The notes under the pieces are model-generated. The model saw only the letters and a list, made by a program, of their open reading frames with translations, was not told where the DNA came from and searched no databases. Below are positions 44,308 to 53,303 of a stretch of 64,000 bases of DNA, piece after piece. The stretch's first letter is position 1; each line of letters opens with the position of its first letter. This stretch comes from Sphingorhabdus contaminans (lineage in GTDB: Bacteria > Pseudomonadota > Alphaproteobacteria > Sphingomonadales > Sphingomonadaceae), in assembly GCF_007280415.1 (NCBI RefSeq), contig NZ_VKKU01000002.1:248001-312000 (forward strand), given 5' to 3'. The translations under genes were made by a program, and so were the position numbers.

Positions 44308-45546
44308 TCAACCGCTATGCGTGGCGATCCAGTCTTCCAGTACGGGCGCAATCCGCTCGCGCCATTTGCTGCCGTTGAAGATGCCATAATGGCCGACTTC
44401 GGGTGCCATATGGTATTTTTTGTGGCTGTCGGGCAGGCCGGTTGCGATTTTCAGCGCGGCTTTGGTCTGGCCAAGGCCGCTGATATCGTCGCGCTCCCCT
44501 TCGATGGCGAGCAGGGCGATGTCCTTGATGGCGCCGGGGTCGACCAGCTTGCCGCGATAGTTGAATTCGCCCTTGGGCAGCAGGTGGCGCTGGAACACGG
44601 TGTCGACCGTCTGCAGGTAGAATTCGGCGGTCATGTCGCACACCGCGCGATATTCGTCGTAAAATTCCTTGTGCCGGTCCGCACTTTCCCCATCCCCTTT
44701 GACGAGGTCGGAGAACATGGACCAGTGGCTGATCATATGGTTGCCAAGGTTCATCGACATGAAGCCCGACAATTGCAGGAAGCCCGGATACACCCGGCGC
44801 CCCGACCCTTTATAATAGGGGGGCACGGTCGCAATCACATTCTGCACAAACCAGTCGTGCGGACGGCGTGTCGCGTGATCGTTGACGGCGGTGGGCGCTT
44901 CGCGGGTGTCGATGGGACCGCCCATCATGGTCAGCGTGCGCGGGCGCAGCGGATGGTCGTTCGCGCTCATGATCGCGGCGGCGGCATAGGCGGGAACCGA
45001 CGGCTGGCACACGGCTAGCATGTGCGCGCCGCGACCGCCCGCATCGGGACCGATGAATTCGAGCCACTCGATCAGATAGTCGATATAGCTTTCCAGATCG
45101 AAGCCACCGCCGGTCAGGGGCACATCGCGCGCATCTTTCCAGTCGGTGATATACACGTCATACACGGGCAGCATCCGCTCCACCGTGCCGCGCAGCAAGG
45201 TGGCAAAATGCCCCGACATGGGCGCACAGATGAGCAGACGCGGCTTTTCGGTGCTGCCTTCATAGGTAAAATGCTTGAGCTGGCCGAAGGGCTTGCGCGC
45301 TTCGTTGATTTCGGTGACGGGCAGATGCTTTCCGTCAATATCGACAAAATCGAGTCCGAAGGCGGGCTTTCCGCGCGGCATGACCGAATGGGCAAAGACG
45401 TCAAGCGCGGAGGCCGCAATGGGGGCAAGGCCGCCATAGCTGAACGGGCCGGTCGCAAAATTGTTCAGGAAATCGGCTTGCTTCTGCGCAATCCAGCCTG
45501 CGCCTGCGAGCCAGCTGCGCTGAATATCATAACCGGTGTAAAGCAT
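44308..45546 (-). CDS. phaZ: Intracellular polyhydroxyalkanoate depolymerase
   Basis: The 412-residue protein matches the intracellular PHB depolymerase family: MLYTGYDIQRSWLAG start, ICAPMSGHFATLLRGTVE, VYITDWKDARDVPL, and nucleophile-bearing LAVCQPSVPAYAAAA, where Cys takes the place of the usual lipase-box Ser. The His is probably in APEVGHYGIFNGSKW. It degrades stored PHA. AAGGA precedes the ATG at 45546. The ABC exporter is divergent. Confidence 0.93.
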   Translation of the reverse strand: MLYTGYDIQRSWLAGAGWIAQKQADFLNNFATGPFSYGGLAPIAASALDVFAHSVMPRGKPAFGLDFVDIDGKHLPVTEINEARKPFGQLKHFTYEGSTEKPRLLICAPMSGHFATLLRGTVERMLPVYDVYITDWKDARDVPLTGGGFDLESYIDYLIEWLEFIGPDAGGRGAHMLAVCQPSVPAYAAAAIMSANDHPLRPRTLTMMGGPIDTREAPTAVNDHATRRPHDWFVQNVIATVPPYYKGSGRRVYPGFLQLSGFMSMNLGNHMISHWSMFSDLVKGDGESADRHKEFYDEYRAVCDMTAEFYLQTVDTVFQRHLLPKGEFNYRGKLVDPGAIKDIALLAIEGERDDISGLGQTKAALKIATGLPDSHKKYHMAPEVGHYGIFNGSKWRERIAPVLEDWIATHSG

Positions 45547-45698
45547 CAGTACGTCCTTAAAAATATCCGCCGGGCCGTTGCCGGCACCTGCATATCGGGC
45601 CCGACATAAGCCTTTATTGTGCATTGCACCATAAAAAACTTAATACTTCCTCCCTCTCCGCAATTGTTTGCCTGTCTGCGCACTGCTAGGCGCTAGGC

Positions 45699-47510
45699 AT
45701 GACTGAACAGACCCTTGCGACGGCGAAACCCGCCGAACCTGCCGAAAAAACAGCCCCGGAAACGCCGCAGCCCAGCCGCAAACTGGCGCAGCTGCGGATG
45801 GTTGCCCGTTTCGCAAGCCATTATCCCCGCCAGATCCTTTATGCGGCGGTGGCTCTGGCGGTGGCGGCAAGCGCGACGCTGGCGATCCCTGCGGGTTTCC
45901 AGCGGATCATCGACAAGGGCTTCATCGCCAATGGCGGCGATATCGACCCCTATTTCCGCTATCTGCTGATGATCGTCGCCGTGCTCGCCGTGGCGACGGC
46001 GCTGCGTTTCTATTTTGTGAGCTGGCTGGGTGAGCGCGTGGTTGCCGACATCCGCGTCGCGGTGCAGAAAAACCTCCTCCGCCTCGCGCCGCGCTTTTTT
46101 GAAGAAAACCGGCCCGCCGAAATTGCGAGCCGCATGACCGCCGATACCGCTGTCATCGAACAGATTGTCGGCACGACCGTATCGGTTGCCGCACGCAATC
46201 TGGTGATCGGCATTGGCGGCATCATCTATCTGTTCACCCTCGCGCCCAAACTGACCGCGGCGCTTCTGATCGGCATTCCGATTGTGGTCCTGCCGATCGT
46301 TGTGATCGGCCGGCGGCTGGAAAAGGCGTCGCGTTCCTCGCAGGACCGTGTTGCCGATATCGGTACCATCACCTCGGAAAGCCTGGGCGCGCTGAAGATC
46401 GTGCAGGCCTTCGGGCAGGAAGGGCGCGAACATATCCGCTTTTCCGACGCGGTTGAAAACACCTTTGCCGCGGCCAAGCGCCGCATCGGCCTGCGCGCCA
46501 TGCTGACCGCCATTGTCATCGCCCTGATTTTCAGCGCGATCACCCTGCTGATGTGGGAAGGTGCGCAAGGCGTCGCCGAAGGCACGATTTCGGGCGGCAC
46601 CATTGCCGCGTTCGTGTTGACAGGCGGGCTCGTTGCCGGTGCGTTCGGGGCTTTGACCGAAGTCTATGGCGATCTGGTCCGCGGTGCAGGGGCCTCGGGC
46701 CGTCTGGCCGAGCTGCTGGCGGCAGAGCCCGACATCGCCCCGCCTGCCAAACCCGTCGCCCTGCCCTCGCCCCCGCGCGGACAGCTTGAGTTCCAGAATG
46801 TGAACTTCCGCTACCCCACCCGGCCCGAAATATCCGCGCTCGATAATTTCAGCCTGAAGGTCAGCCCCGGCGAAACCGTTGCCGTGGTCGGCCCATCAGG
46901 TGCCGGAAAGTCGACGCTGTTCCAGCTGGCGCAGCGTTTCTACGATCCCGAAAGCGGCGCGATCCGCATCGACGGCGTTGCGCTCACCAGCGCGGACCCT
47001 GCCGAAATCCGTCTGCGCATGGCCTATGTGCCGCAGGACACGGTCCTGTTCGCCTCCTCCGCGCGCGACAATCTGCGCTATGGCAACTGGCTGGCGGATG
47101 ACGCGGCCATCTGGCACGCGGCCGAACAGGCGAATGCGGCCAGTTTCCTGCGCGAATTGCCGCAAGGGCTTGATACCTATCTGGGAGAAGGCGGCGCCCG
47201 CCTGTCGGGTGGCCAGCGGCAACGCATCGCCATCGCCCGCGCGATCCTGCGTCAGGCACCGATCCTGTTGCTCGACGAGGCGACCAGCGCACTCGACGCC
47301 GAAAGCGAACGTCTGGTGCAGGATGCGCTCGACCATCTGATGAAGGACCGTACGACCATCGTCATCGCGCACCGCCTCGCCACCGTGCGTTCCGCCGACC
47401 GGATCATCGTGATGGACCAGGGCCGCATTGTCGAAGAAGGCGACCATGTAAAACTGAGCGCCGCGGGTGGCCTATACGCGCGATTGGCGAGTTTGCAGTT
47501 CGACGCGTGA
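45699..47510 (+). CDS. MsbA-like ABC exporter (fused membrane and ATPase)
   Basis: The 603-residue half-transporter has an N-terminal disordered tail, six membrane helices (about 45-315) and a nucleotide-binding domain with Walker A GPSGAGKSTLFQ, signature LSGGQRQRIAIARAI and Walker B PILLLDEATSALD. It would act as a homodimer. The subfamily includes lipid A flippases and multidrug exporters; the substrate here is unknown. Confidence 0.92.
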   Translation: MTEQTLATAKPAEPAEKTAPETPQPSRKLAQLRMVARFASHYPRQILYAAVALAVAASATLAIPAGFQRIIDKGFIANGGDIDPYFRYLLMIVAVLAVATALRFYFVSWLGERVVADIRVAVQKNLLRLAPRFFEENRPAEIASRMTADTAVIEQIVGTTVSVAARNLVIGIGGIIYLFTLAPKLTAALLIGIPIVVLPIVVIGRRLEKASRSSQDRVADIGTITSESLGALKIVQAFGQEGREHIRFSDAVENTFAAAKRRIGLRAMLTAIVIALIFSAITLLMWEGAQGVAEGTISGGTIAAFVLTGGLVAGAFGALTEVYGDLVRGAGASGRLAELLAAEPDIAPPAKPVALPSPPRGQLEFQNVNFRYPTRPEISALDNFSLKVSPGETVAVVGPSGAGKSTLFQLAQRFYDPESGAIRIDGVALTSADPAEIRLRMAYVPQDTVLFASSARDNLRYGNWLADDAAIWHAAEQANAASFLRELPQGLDTYLGEGGARLSGGQRQRIAIARAILRQAPILLLDEATSALDAESERLVQDALDHLMKDRTTIVIAHRLATVRSADRIIVMDQGRIVEEGDHVKLSAAGGLYARLASLQFDA

Positions 47511-47525
47511 GGGGCAAATTTTTGA

Positions 47526-47690
47526 CCTCTCACCTTTAGGGGAGAGGATACGAAGCCTTATTGCTTTAGCAATTAGGCGAAGTTGGAGAGGGGGAGGTCG
47601 CGCCCGCACCTCGCCGTTTCTCCCCTCTCCGCTGCGACTAGGCGGCAAGCCGCCAAGTCTCGCTCCTCTCCCCTAAAGGAGAGAGGGGGG
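47526..47690. repeat. Structured palindromic elements, copies C and C' in head-to-head pair
   Basis: Copy C (47526-47594, plus) has inner GCC-TT-ATTGC loop GCAAT-TA-GGC. Copy C' (47622-47690, minus) reads GAC-TT-GGCGGC loop GCCGCC-TA-GTC. Both keep the outer CCCCTCTCC/GGAGAGGGG design. They face each other across 27 bp between the ABC gene and the rcdA-like gene. Confidence 0.87.
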
Positions 47691-47707
47691 GCGAACCCAA
47701 CAAAACC

Positions 47708-48157
47708 TCAAAAAGAGGCGCGCAGTCTTTCGATCATCGCGAGCGGCTCGGGGACCGGCATATCGGCGCTGCGCATTTTCTGGCTGAGGCGCTGCAGGCG
47801 GAAATAGAGGTCTTCGCTTGCCGCGATCAGGGTGCGGGCTTCTTCGGGGAATCGTTCGACCTGGAACGAGTCGCTGGCCGGCGAATAGCCCAGATCGCGC
47901 GCATCGGTCAGGCTGTCATATTGGGAAATTTCGCCCGCAAGAATTGCTTTCTGGTTAAGCAGCCACGCAATGCTGTGCATCAGGCGGGTCGTCACCTTTA
48001 ACGATTCGCACGAAAAGGCGACGGATACTTCCGGCGAAAGATTGACGGTCATCTGGTCACGGTCAAAATAGGAACGCGCCTCGTCAGCCAGAATCATCGC
48101 TTCGGTATAGAGCGATTCCAGCAGTTTCGGGGTGAGTTCGTGATGCAGACTTTCCAT
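47708..48157 (-). CDS. rcdA: RcdA homologue (DUF1465), ClpXP adaptor candidate
   Basis: This 149-residue DUF1465 protein matches Caulobacter RcdA, an adaptor that with CpdR and PopA presents CtrA to ClpXP at the cell-cycle transition. The conserved helix contains ARSYFDRD and FSCESLKVTTRLMHSIAWLL; it is all alpha-helical. Control of CtrA in this strain is inference from the family. It lies beside two DUF465 genes and ptsP. Confidence 0.85.
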   Translation of the reverse strand: MESLHHELTPKLLESLYTEAMILADEARSYFDRDQMTVNLSPEVSVAFSCESLKVTTRLMHSIAWLLNQKAILAGEISQYDSLTDARDLGYSPASDSFQVERFPEEARTLIAASEDLYFRLQRLSQKMRSADMPVPEPLAMIERLRASF

Positions 48158-48290
48158 CTGCGACCTTATGCCACCGACACTGCGAAATTGTTAGCGCAAA
48201 TCGGCGCAAAAGCGGGTCACGGGCACAACTGTACCGGGATGAAACGCCTGATAGATAAATGTAAAATGGTTAAAATGGCGAAAAGGCCAA

Positions 48291-48488
48291 TCAGGCAATG
48301 ATATCCGGCACAAGCTGGTCTTCCAGACGCATGATGCGGTCTTTAAGGATCAGTTTCTTTTTCTTCAGCCGGGCAATCTGCAACTGGTCGACGATCGTCT
48401 GCGATGAAAGCGCGCGGATTGCATCGTCAAGGTCGCGATGCTCAACTTTTAACTGTTCAAGCTGCTGCTGGTAACCTTCGTCGTTCAT
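48291..48488 (-). CDS. DUF465/YdcH-like small coiled-coil protein, copy 1
   Basis: The 65-residue product (MNDEGYQQQLEQLKVEHRDL and onward, with RLKKKKLILKDRIMRLEDQL) is a YdcH/DUF465 protein of unknown function made of two helices. AGGGGA precedes the ATG at 48488; upstream ATGs lack support. A related plus-strand gene starts 156 bp away. Confidence 0.88.
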   Translation of the reverse strand: MNDEGYQQQLEQLKVEHRDLDDAIRALSSQTIVDQLQIARLKKKKLILKDRIMRLEDQLVPDIIA

Positions 48489-48643
48489 AATCCCCTCTAA
48501 CCTTATTGGGGTTAACAAGTCATCGTCAAAATAAGACCCATCATCCCAAAGCTACAAATTGGACCGAATTGGGGGAAGACATCGTTAAGCTTTCATGATT
48601 TACTCTCGTTCCAAGTCGTCGAGTCTCTTGAAAGGAGAATGAG

Positions 48644-48811
48644 GTGAACAACAGTCACATGTCCGCATTGCGTTTGAAACATGCCGAACTGGAAGCAAAG
48701 CTGGAGCGCGAAACGAACCGCCCGCTGCCCGATACCGGGCTGATACATTCCCTCAAAAAGCAGAAACTCCATTTGAAGGATATGCTCACGCAGGAATCGC
48801 TTCCTGCCTGA
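48644..48811 (+). CDS. DUF465/YdcH-like small protein, copy 2
   Basis: GTG at 48644 with AAAGGAG six bases upstream opens a 55-residue gene missed by size cut-offs. The protein (NNSHMSALRLKHAELEAKLE, then HSLKKQKLHLKDML) has the same helix-turn-helix layout and the KKQKLxLKD signature shared with copy 1. An ATG at 48639 is closed by a stop two codons later. Confidence 0.82.
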   Translation: MNNSHMSALRLKHAELEAKLERETNRPLPDTGLIHSLKKQKLHLKDMLTQESLPA

Positions 48812-48887
48812 TCCACGGGCTTTTTCCTGGAATAAAATTTGAGCGGGGGTATCGCTTGCGCATCGTGCATCTGCTAGGTGCCGAATA

Positions 48888-51152
48888 ATGGAAAGCGCTA
48901 CCCGTTCCGCCCGTAACATATTGACCGGCCTGCACGAAGTCATGGCATCCAAAAACCATGCACAGGGCAAGCTGAACCATGTCGTCAATATCATTGGCGA
49001 AGCGCTGACAAGCGAGGTTTGCTCGATCTATCTGCTGCGCGACGGTGCGCTGGAACTGTTCGCCACACGCGGTCTGAACGAGGCCGCCGTGCATGTCACC
49101 CGTCTGGGCCTGGGCGAAGGTCTGGTTGGAACCATTGCCGAAAATGTCGAGACGCTGAACCTCGACGAGGCCGCCGCGCACCCCAATTTCCGCTATGTCC
49201 CGGAAACAGGCGAAGAACGCTTTCACAGCTTTGCAGGGGTCCCCATCGTCCGGTCCGAACGCGCCGTCGGCGTGCTTGCCGTTCAGCATGTCGAACCCCG
49301 CAAATATGAAGAGGTCGAGATTGAGGCGTTGCAGACCGTGGCGATGGTCCTGTCCGAACTGATCGCCAATGCCGACCTGATTGACGATCCCGAAGTGGGT
49401 TCGGGCATCGAAACCGGCACGATCGTGCTGACCGGCCTGCCGCTGGTCAAAGGGGCCGCCGCCGGTGTCGCCATTTTCCACCAGCCCAATGTCCGCATCG
49501 AACACACCGTCGCCGAAGATATCGAGGCCGAACGCCAGCGCGTCTATTCCGCATTCGACAAGATGCGCGAACAGATTGACCGCATGGCGAGCCAGATCGA
49601 TTTCGGCACCGGCGGCGAACATGAGGAGGTCATCGCGACCTACAAGATGTTCGCCTATGACGAGGGCTGGAGCCGCCGCATCAACGAAGCCATCGACAGC
49701 GGCCTGACCGCCGAAGCCGCGATCGAACGGGTGCAGCAGCGCACCCGGATGCGGATGCGGCAGATTGACGATCCGTTGCTCGCCGACCGGATGCACGATC
49801 TGGAGGATCTGTCGAACCGGTTGCTGCGCATCGTGTCGGGACAGATGAGCACGGCGGCGCAGCTCGGCCTTAAAAAGGATTCCATCCTGATTGCGCGCAA
49901 TCTGGGTCCTGCCGAACTGCTGGAATATGACAAGCGCCGGTTGCGCGGGGTCATTTTGGAAGAAGGATCGCTGACCGCGCATGTCGTCATCGTCGCGCGC
50001 GCCATGGGCATACCCGTGCTCGGCCGCGTGCGCGGAATCCGCCATAAGGTCCGCGATGGCGAGATGATCCTTCTCAACGCCGATGAAAAAAGCGTCATCG
50101 TACGACCATCGGCCAGCACCGAGGAAAGTTTCCAGCACCAGCTGGTCGACCGGCAGAAAAAGAAAGCCCGCTATGCCGCGATGCGCGACGATCCGGCGGT
50201 CACGAAGGACGGGCTTCCGATCACCCTGATGATCAACGCAGGGTTGCGCGACGATATGTCGGCGCTGGCAACCACCGGGGCGGAGGGTGTCGGCCTGTTC
50301 CGCACCGAATTCCAGTTCCTGATTTCCGCCACCCTGCCGCAGCGCGAACGGCAACAGCGTTTCTACCGCGATGTGCTGGACGCCGCGGGCGACAAGCCTG
50401 TGATTTTCCGTACGCTGGACATCGGCGGGGACAAGGCCCTGCCCTATCTGAAGGACGAAACCAGCGAGGAAGAAAATCCGGCGCTCGGTTGGCGCGCATT
50501 GCGGCTGTCGCTTGACCATGCAGGGTTGATGAAAACACAGGCCCGCGCCCTGATCGAGGCGTCCGCCGGGCGCACGCTGAACGTCATGTTCCCGATGGTG
50601 TCCGAACCCTGGGAATTTGATGCGGCCAAGGCCATTTTCGAAGGGCAGATCGAATTTCTGGGCAAGCTGAAAAAGCAGTTGCCGAGCAAGGTGCGCTATG
50701 GCGCGATGCTGGAGGTTCCGGCACTTGCCGAGACGCTTGATGTCCTGCTGCCCAAAATCCAGTTCCTGTCCATCGGCACCAATGATCTGACGCAATTCCT
50801 GTTCGCCGCCGACCGTGCCGACCCCCGTCTGGCCGAGCGTTATGACTGGCTGAGCCCTGCGATCCTGCGCTTTATAAAGCGTGTGGTCGACGCCACGGAG
50901 GGCTATGGCGTGGATGTCGCCGTGTGCGGCGAAATGGGCGGACGCAGTCTGGAGGCGCTGGCGCTGATCGGACTGGGTATCCGCCGCCTGTCCATCACGC
51001 CCGCCGCCGTGGGTCCGGTGAAGGCCATGATCCGTTCTGCCGAGCATGCGGGCATCCAGGCGAAGATGACCGAGTTGCTCGCTTCACCGCCGCAGAATCT
51101 GCGCTCTGCCTTATCCGTCTGGGCTACGGCTCAGGGTATCGAAACCGGCTGA
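48888..51152 (+). CDS. ptsP: Phosphoenolpyruvate-protein phosphotransferase PtsP (EI-Ntr)
   Basis: PtsP is enzyme I of the nitrogen PTS, passing phosphate from PEP to NPr. The 754-residue protein has an N-terminal GAF domain (about 20-165), then the PTS enzyme I parts: the phospho-His region LTAHVVIVARAMGIPVLG near residue 365, the PEP-binding barrel with GVGLFRTEFQFL, RTLDIGGDKALPYL and SIGTNDLTQFL, and the Cys region VAVCGEMGG. It starts 76 bp after the DUF465 gene. Confidence 0.96.
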   Translation: MESATRSARNILTGLHEVMASKNHAQGKLNHVVNIIGEALTSEVCSIYLLRDGALELFATRGLNEAAVHVTRLGLGEGLVGTIAENVETLNLDEAAAHPNFRYVPETGEERFHSFAGVPIVRSERAVGVLAVQHVEPRKYEEVEIEALQTVAMVLSELIANADLIDDPEVGSGIETGTIVLTGLPLVKGAAAGVAIFHQPNVRIEHTVAEDIEAERQRVYSAFDKMREQIDRMASQIDFGTGGEHEEVIATYKMFAYDEGWSRRINEAIDSGLTAEAAIERVQQRTRMRMRQIDDPLLADRMHDLEDLSNRLLRIVSGQMSTAAQLGLKKDSILIARNLGPAELLEYDKRRLRGVILEEGSLTAHVVIVARAMGIPVLGRVRGIRHKVRDGEMILLNADEKSVIVRPSASTEESFQHQLVDRQKKKARYAAMRDDPAVTKDGLPITLMINAGLRDDMSALATTGAEGVGLFRTEFQFLISATLPQRERQQRFYRDVLDAAGDKPVIFRTLDIGGDKALPYLKDETSEEENPALGWRALRLSLDHAGLMKTQARALIEASAGRTLNVMFPMVSEPWEFDAAKAIFEGQIEFLGKLKKQLPSKVRYGAMLEVPALAETLDVLLPKIQFLSIGTNDLTQFLFAADRADPRLAERYDWLSPAILRFIKRVVDATEGYGVDVAVCGEMGGRSLEALALIGLGIRRLSITPAAVGPVKAMIRSAEHAGIQAKMTELLASPPQNLRSALSVWATAQGIETG

Positions 51153-51247
51153 ATTTACACCCTTTATCGATTGACTTTCATCGGCACGATGCCATTGTCC
51201 GGCATCCGCCCGGAGAGGTGGAGGGAAACGGGCCGTGGAGATTTGCA

Positions 51248-52249
51248 GTGGGTGACGATTCACCGAGCGAGGAAGAATTTCGTTTTCAAACCGTCGGCGA
51301 ACAGCTGAAGGCGGAGCGTGAGCGTTTGGGCCTTAGCCTTTCCGACCTCGCTGCAAAGACACGGGTGCCCATGCGGCATCTGGAATCCATTGAAAAATCA
51401 GACTTTGCCGCACTGCCCGGCTCTACCTACACACTCGGATTTGCCCGTTCCTATGCGCGCGCGGTCGATATGGACCCTGCGAAGGTCAGCAGCGAATTGC
51501 GGACCGAACTCGCCCAGGGTGGGCATGAAGGATATCAGGCACCGCTGCAAAATTACGAACCCGCTGACCCGGCCCGCGTCCCGTCGCGTGCGCTTGCATG
51601 GACGGCTGCGGCGATTGGCGTTACGCTGGTTATCGCCTATTTCGTCTGGCGCAGCATGGCATTGGGCAGTGGCGGCGACATTTCGATGCCCGCACCTGCC
51701 GCCGAAAAAACGGCATCGGCCGCCACCGCCCCCGCCGCATCCTCCAATGCCGAAGGCCCGGTTGTCCTGACCGCGACCGACAATGTCTGGGTGAAGGTCT
51801 ATGATGCCGACAACAAGCGGCTCTATGAAAAGGAAATGGTGAGGGGTGACAGCTTCACCGTGCCGCAGGATGCCAACAAGCCGATGATCGTGACGGGACG
51901 CCCGCAAGTGCTGACCGTGACCGTAGGCGGCAAGGAAGTTCCGCCGCTTGGTCCGGCGGACAAGACCGTTGCCGACCTTGAGATCAGCGCCAAAGCCCTG
52001 CTGGCGCGTACTGCGCCGGAAAGCACGGCGACCGGCACGCCCACGGCGACCACAACCACAAGCAGCAACAGCACTGGCAGCAGTACTGGCACCGGCAACC
52101 GAAACAGCGGCGCGACGCGCGAACGCCCCGCCGAACGCCGCGCGCCTGCGTCCAGTCCGCCCGCCGAACGCGTCACCGAAAAGACCGTTGAAAAGGCGGC
52201 AGAAGCCCCTGCACCCGCAGCACCGGCGGCGGAGAATAGCGGGAATTAA
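51248..52249 (+). CDS. RodZ-like membrane helix-turn-helix protein
   Basis: The 333-residue protein has a cytoplasmic helix-turn-helix (VGEQLKAERERLGLSLSDLA, residues about 15-75), one membrane helix near 120-140 and a periplasmic DUF4115 domain (GPVVLTATDNVWVKVYDA). A Thr/Ser/Gly- and Ala/Pro-rich tail follows from about 260. RodZ helps organise the MreB cytoskeleton. GGAG precedes the GTG at 51248 by eight bases. The long upstream frame is not credible. Confidence 0.87.
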   Translation: MGDDSPSEEEFRFQTVGEQLKAERERLGLSLSDLAAKTRVPMRHLESIEKSDFAALPGSTYTLGFARSYARAVDMDPAKVSSELRTELAQGGHEGYQAPLQNYEPADPARVPSRALAWTAAAIGVTLVIAYFVWRSMALGSGGDISMPAPAAEKTASAATAPAASSNAEGPVVLTATDNVWVKVYDADNKRLYEKEMVRGDSFTVPQDANKPMIVTGRPQVLTVTVGGKEVPPLGPADKTVADLEISAKALLARTAPESTATGTPTATTTTSSNSTGSSTGTGNRNSGATRERPAERRAPASSPPAERVTEKTVEKAAEAPAPAAPAAENSGN

Positions 52250-52367
52250 GGCCGATCCTGCATTATCGGATGCCAATCTTTACATTGCCTGTTGCGTTCG
52301 GCCTTTATTGCGTGAATCGGGCAAGCTATAGAAAACTGCTTTGGTCGACATTCTGGAGGGTAGCCCG

Positions 52368-53303
52368 ATGATAATGAGAAACCTGCTGTTAGGCAGTGCC
52401 GCCTGTATGATGAGCGTGTCCGCACTGGCGCAGGATGCCAATCTGGACGGCCGCGTCGGCAAGCTCGAAAAGGAAATGCGCGCGGTCCAGAGGCAGGTCT
52501 TCCCCAATGGCGCGGGCAAGTTTCTGGAGCCCGAGATCCAGTCCCCGACCGCCCAGAAGCCGGCGACATCCTCCTCCTCGACCGCGACCGCCGACCTGCT
52601 GGTGCGTGTCGACGCGCTGGAAACCCAACTGGCCGCGCTGACCGGCCAGTTTGAACAGCATGACAATGCCATGCGGCAGATGGAAGCCCGGCTGAAGGCG
52701 GTTGAAGCGCAGTTGAAGGCGCAGGCCGATCAGGCCGCCGCAGGGACCGCTTCGGCAGCGCCTGCTGTCACCACCCCTGCCCCGACGCCCGTCGCCACGG
52801 CAGCGGCAGCCAAGCCCAAGCCGGCAACAGCCGCACCGGCGGCCGCCACGACCGCCAAGCCTTCGGCCGCCCGGACGGCCGCTGTGGCTGCGGTGGAAAA
52901 GCCTGCGACCGGCGATACTTTTGAAGATGGCTACACCTATGGTTTCCGCCTGTGGGAGGCGAAATTCTATCCCGAAGCGCAGGTGACGCTCGAAGAAACG
53001 ATCAAGAAGCATCCCAAGCACAAGCGCCTGAGCTACGCCCGCAACCTGCTGGGCCGCGCATGGCTTGACGACAAGAAACCGGCGACCGCGGTCAAGGTAT
53101 TTTACGACAATTACAAGAGCGAACCGCGCGGCGATCGTGCGCCTGAAAGCCTTTTCTTCCTGGGCTCGGCCCTGACCGATCTCGGCAAGACCGCCGAAGC
53201 GTGCGAAGCGTTTAGCGAGCTGGCGAAATCCTATCCGGATGTGGCCACAGGGCGCCTTGCCGACCGGATTGCCGGCGGCAAAACACGGGCCAAGTGCAAA
53301 TAA
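52368..53303 (+). CDS. cpoB: Tol-Pal system protein CpoB (YbgF)
   Basis: The 311-residue protein has a signal peptide (LLLGSAACMMSVSALA), a coiled-coil (about 60-130), an Ala/Pro/Thr linker (about 130-180) and C-terminal TPR-like repeats (FEDGYTYGFRLWEAKFYPEA, RGDRAPESLFFLGSALTDLG). CpoB couples the Tol-Pal complex to peptidoglycan synthesis. GGAGG precedes the ATG. tilS overlaps its end by ten bases. Confidence 0.9.
   Translation: MIMRNLLLGSAACMMSVSALAQDANLDGRVGKLEKEMRAVQRQVFPNGAGKFLEPEIQSPTAQKPATSSSSTATADLLVRVDALETQLAALTGQFEQHDNAMRQMEARLKAVEAQLKAQADQAAAGTASAAPAVTTPAPTPVATAAAAKPKPATAAPAAATTAKPSAARTAAVAAVEKPATGDTFEDGYTYGFRLWEAKFYPEAQVTLEETIKKHPKHKRLSYARNLLGRAWLDDKKPATAVKVFYDNYKSEPRGDRAPESLFFLGSALTDLGKTAEACEAFSELAKSYPDVATGRLADRIAGGKTRAKCK

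Noticed and set aside
48489-48530. TAACC...GGTTA dyad as a CtrA site
   Set aside because: The spacing does not match TTAA-N7-TTAA, so naming CtrA would be a guess.
48786-51047. 753-residue minus-strand open frame
   Set aside because: It is the antisense shadow of ptsP, whose motifs are unambiguous on the plus strand.
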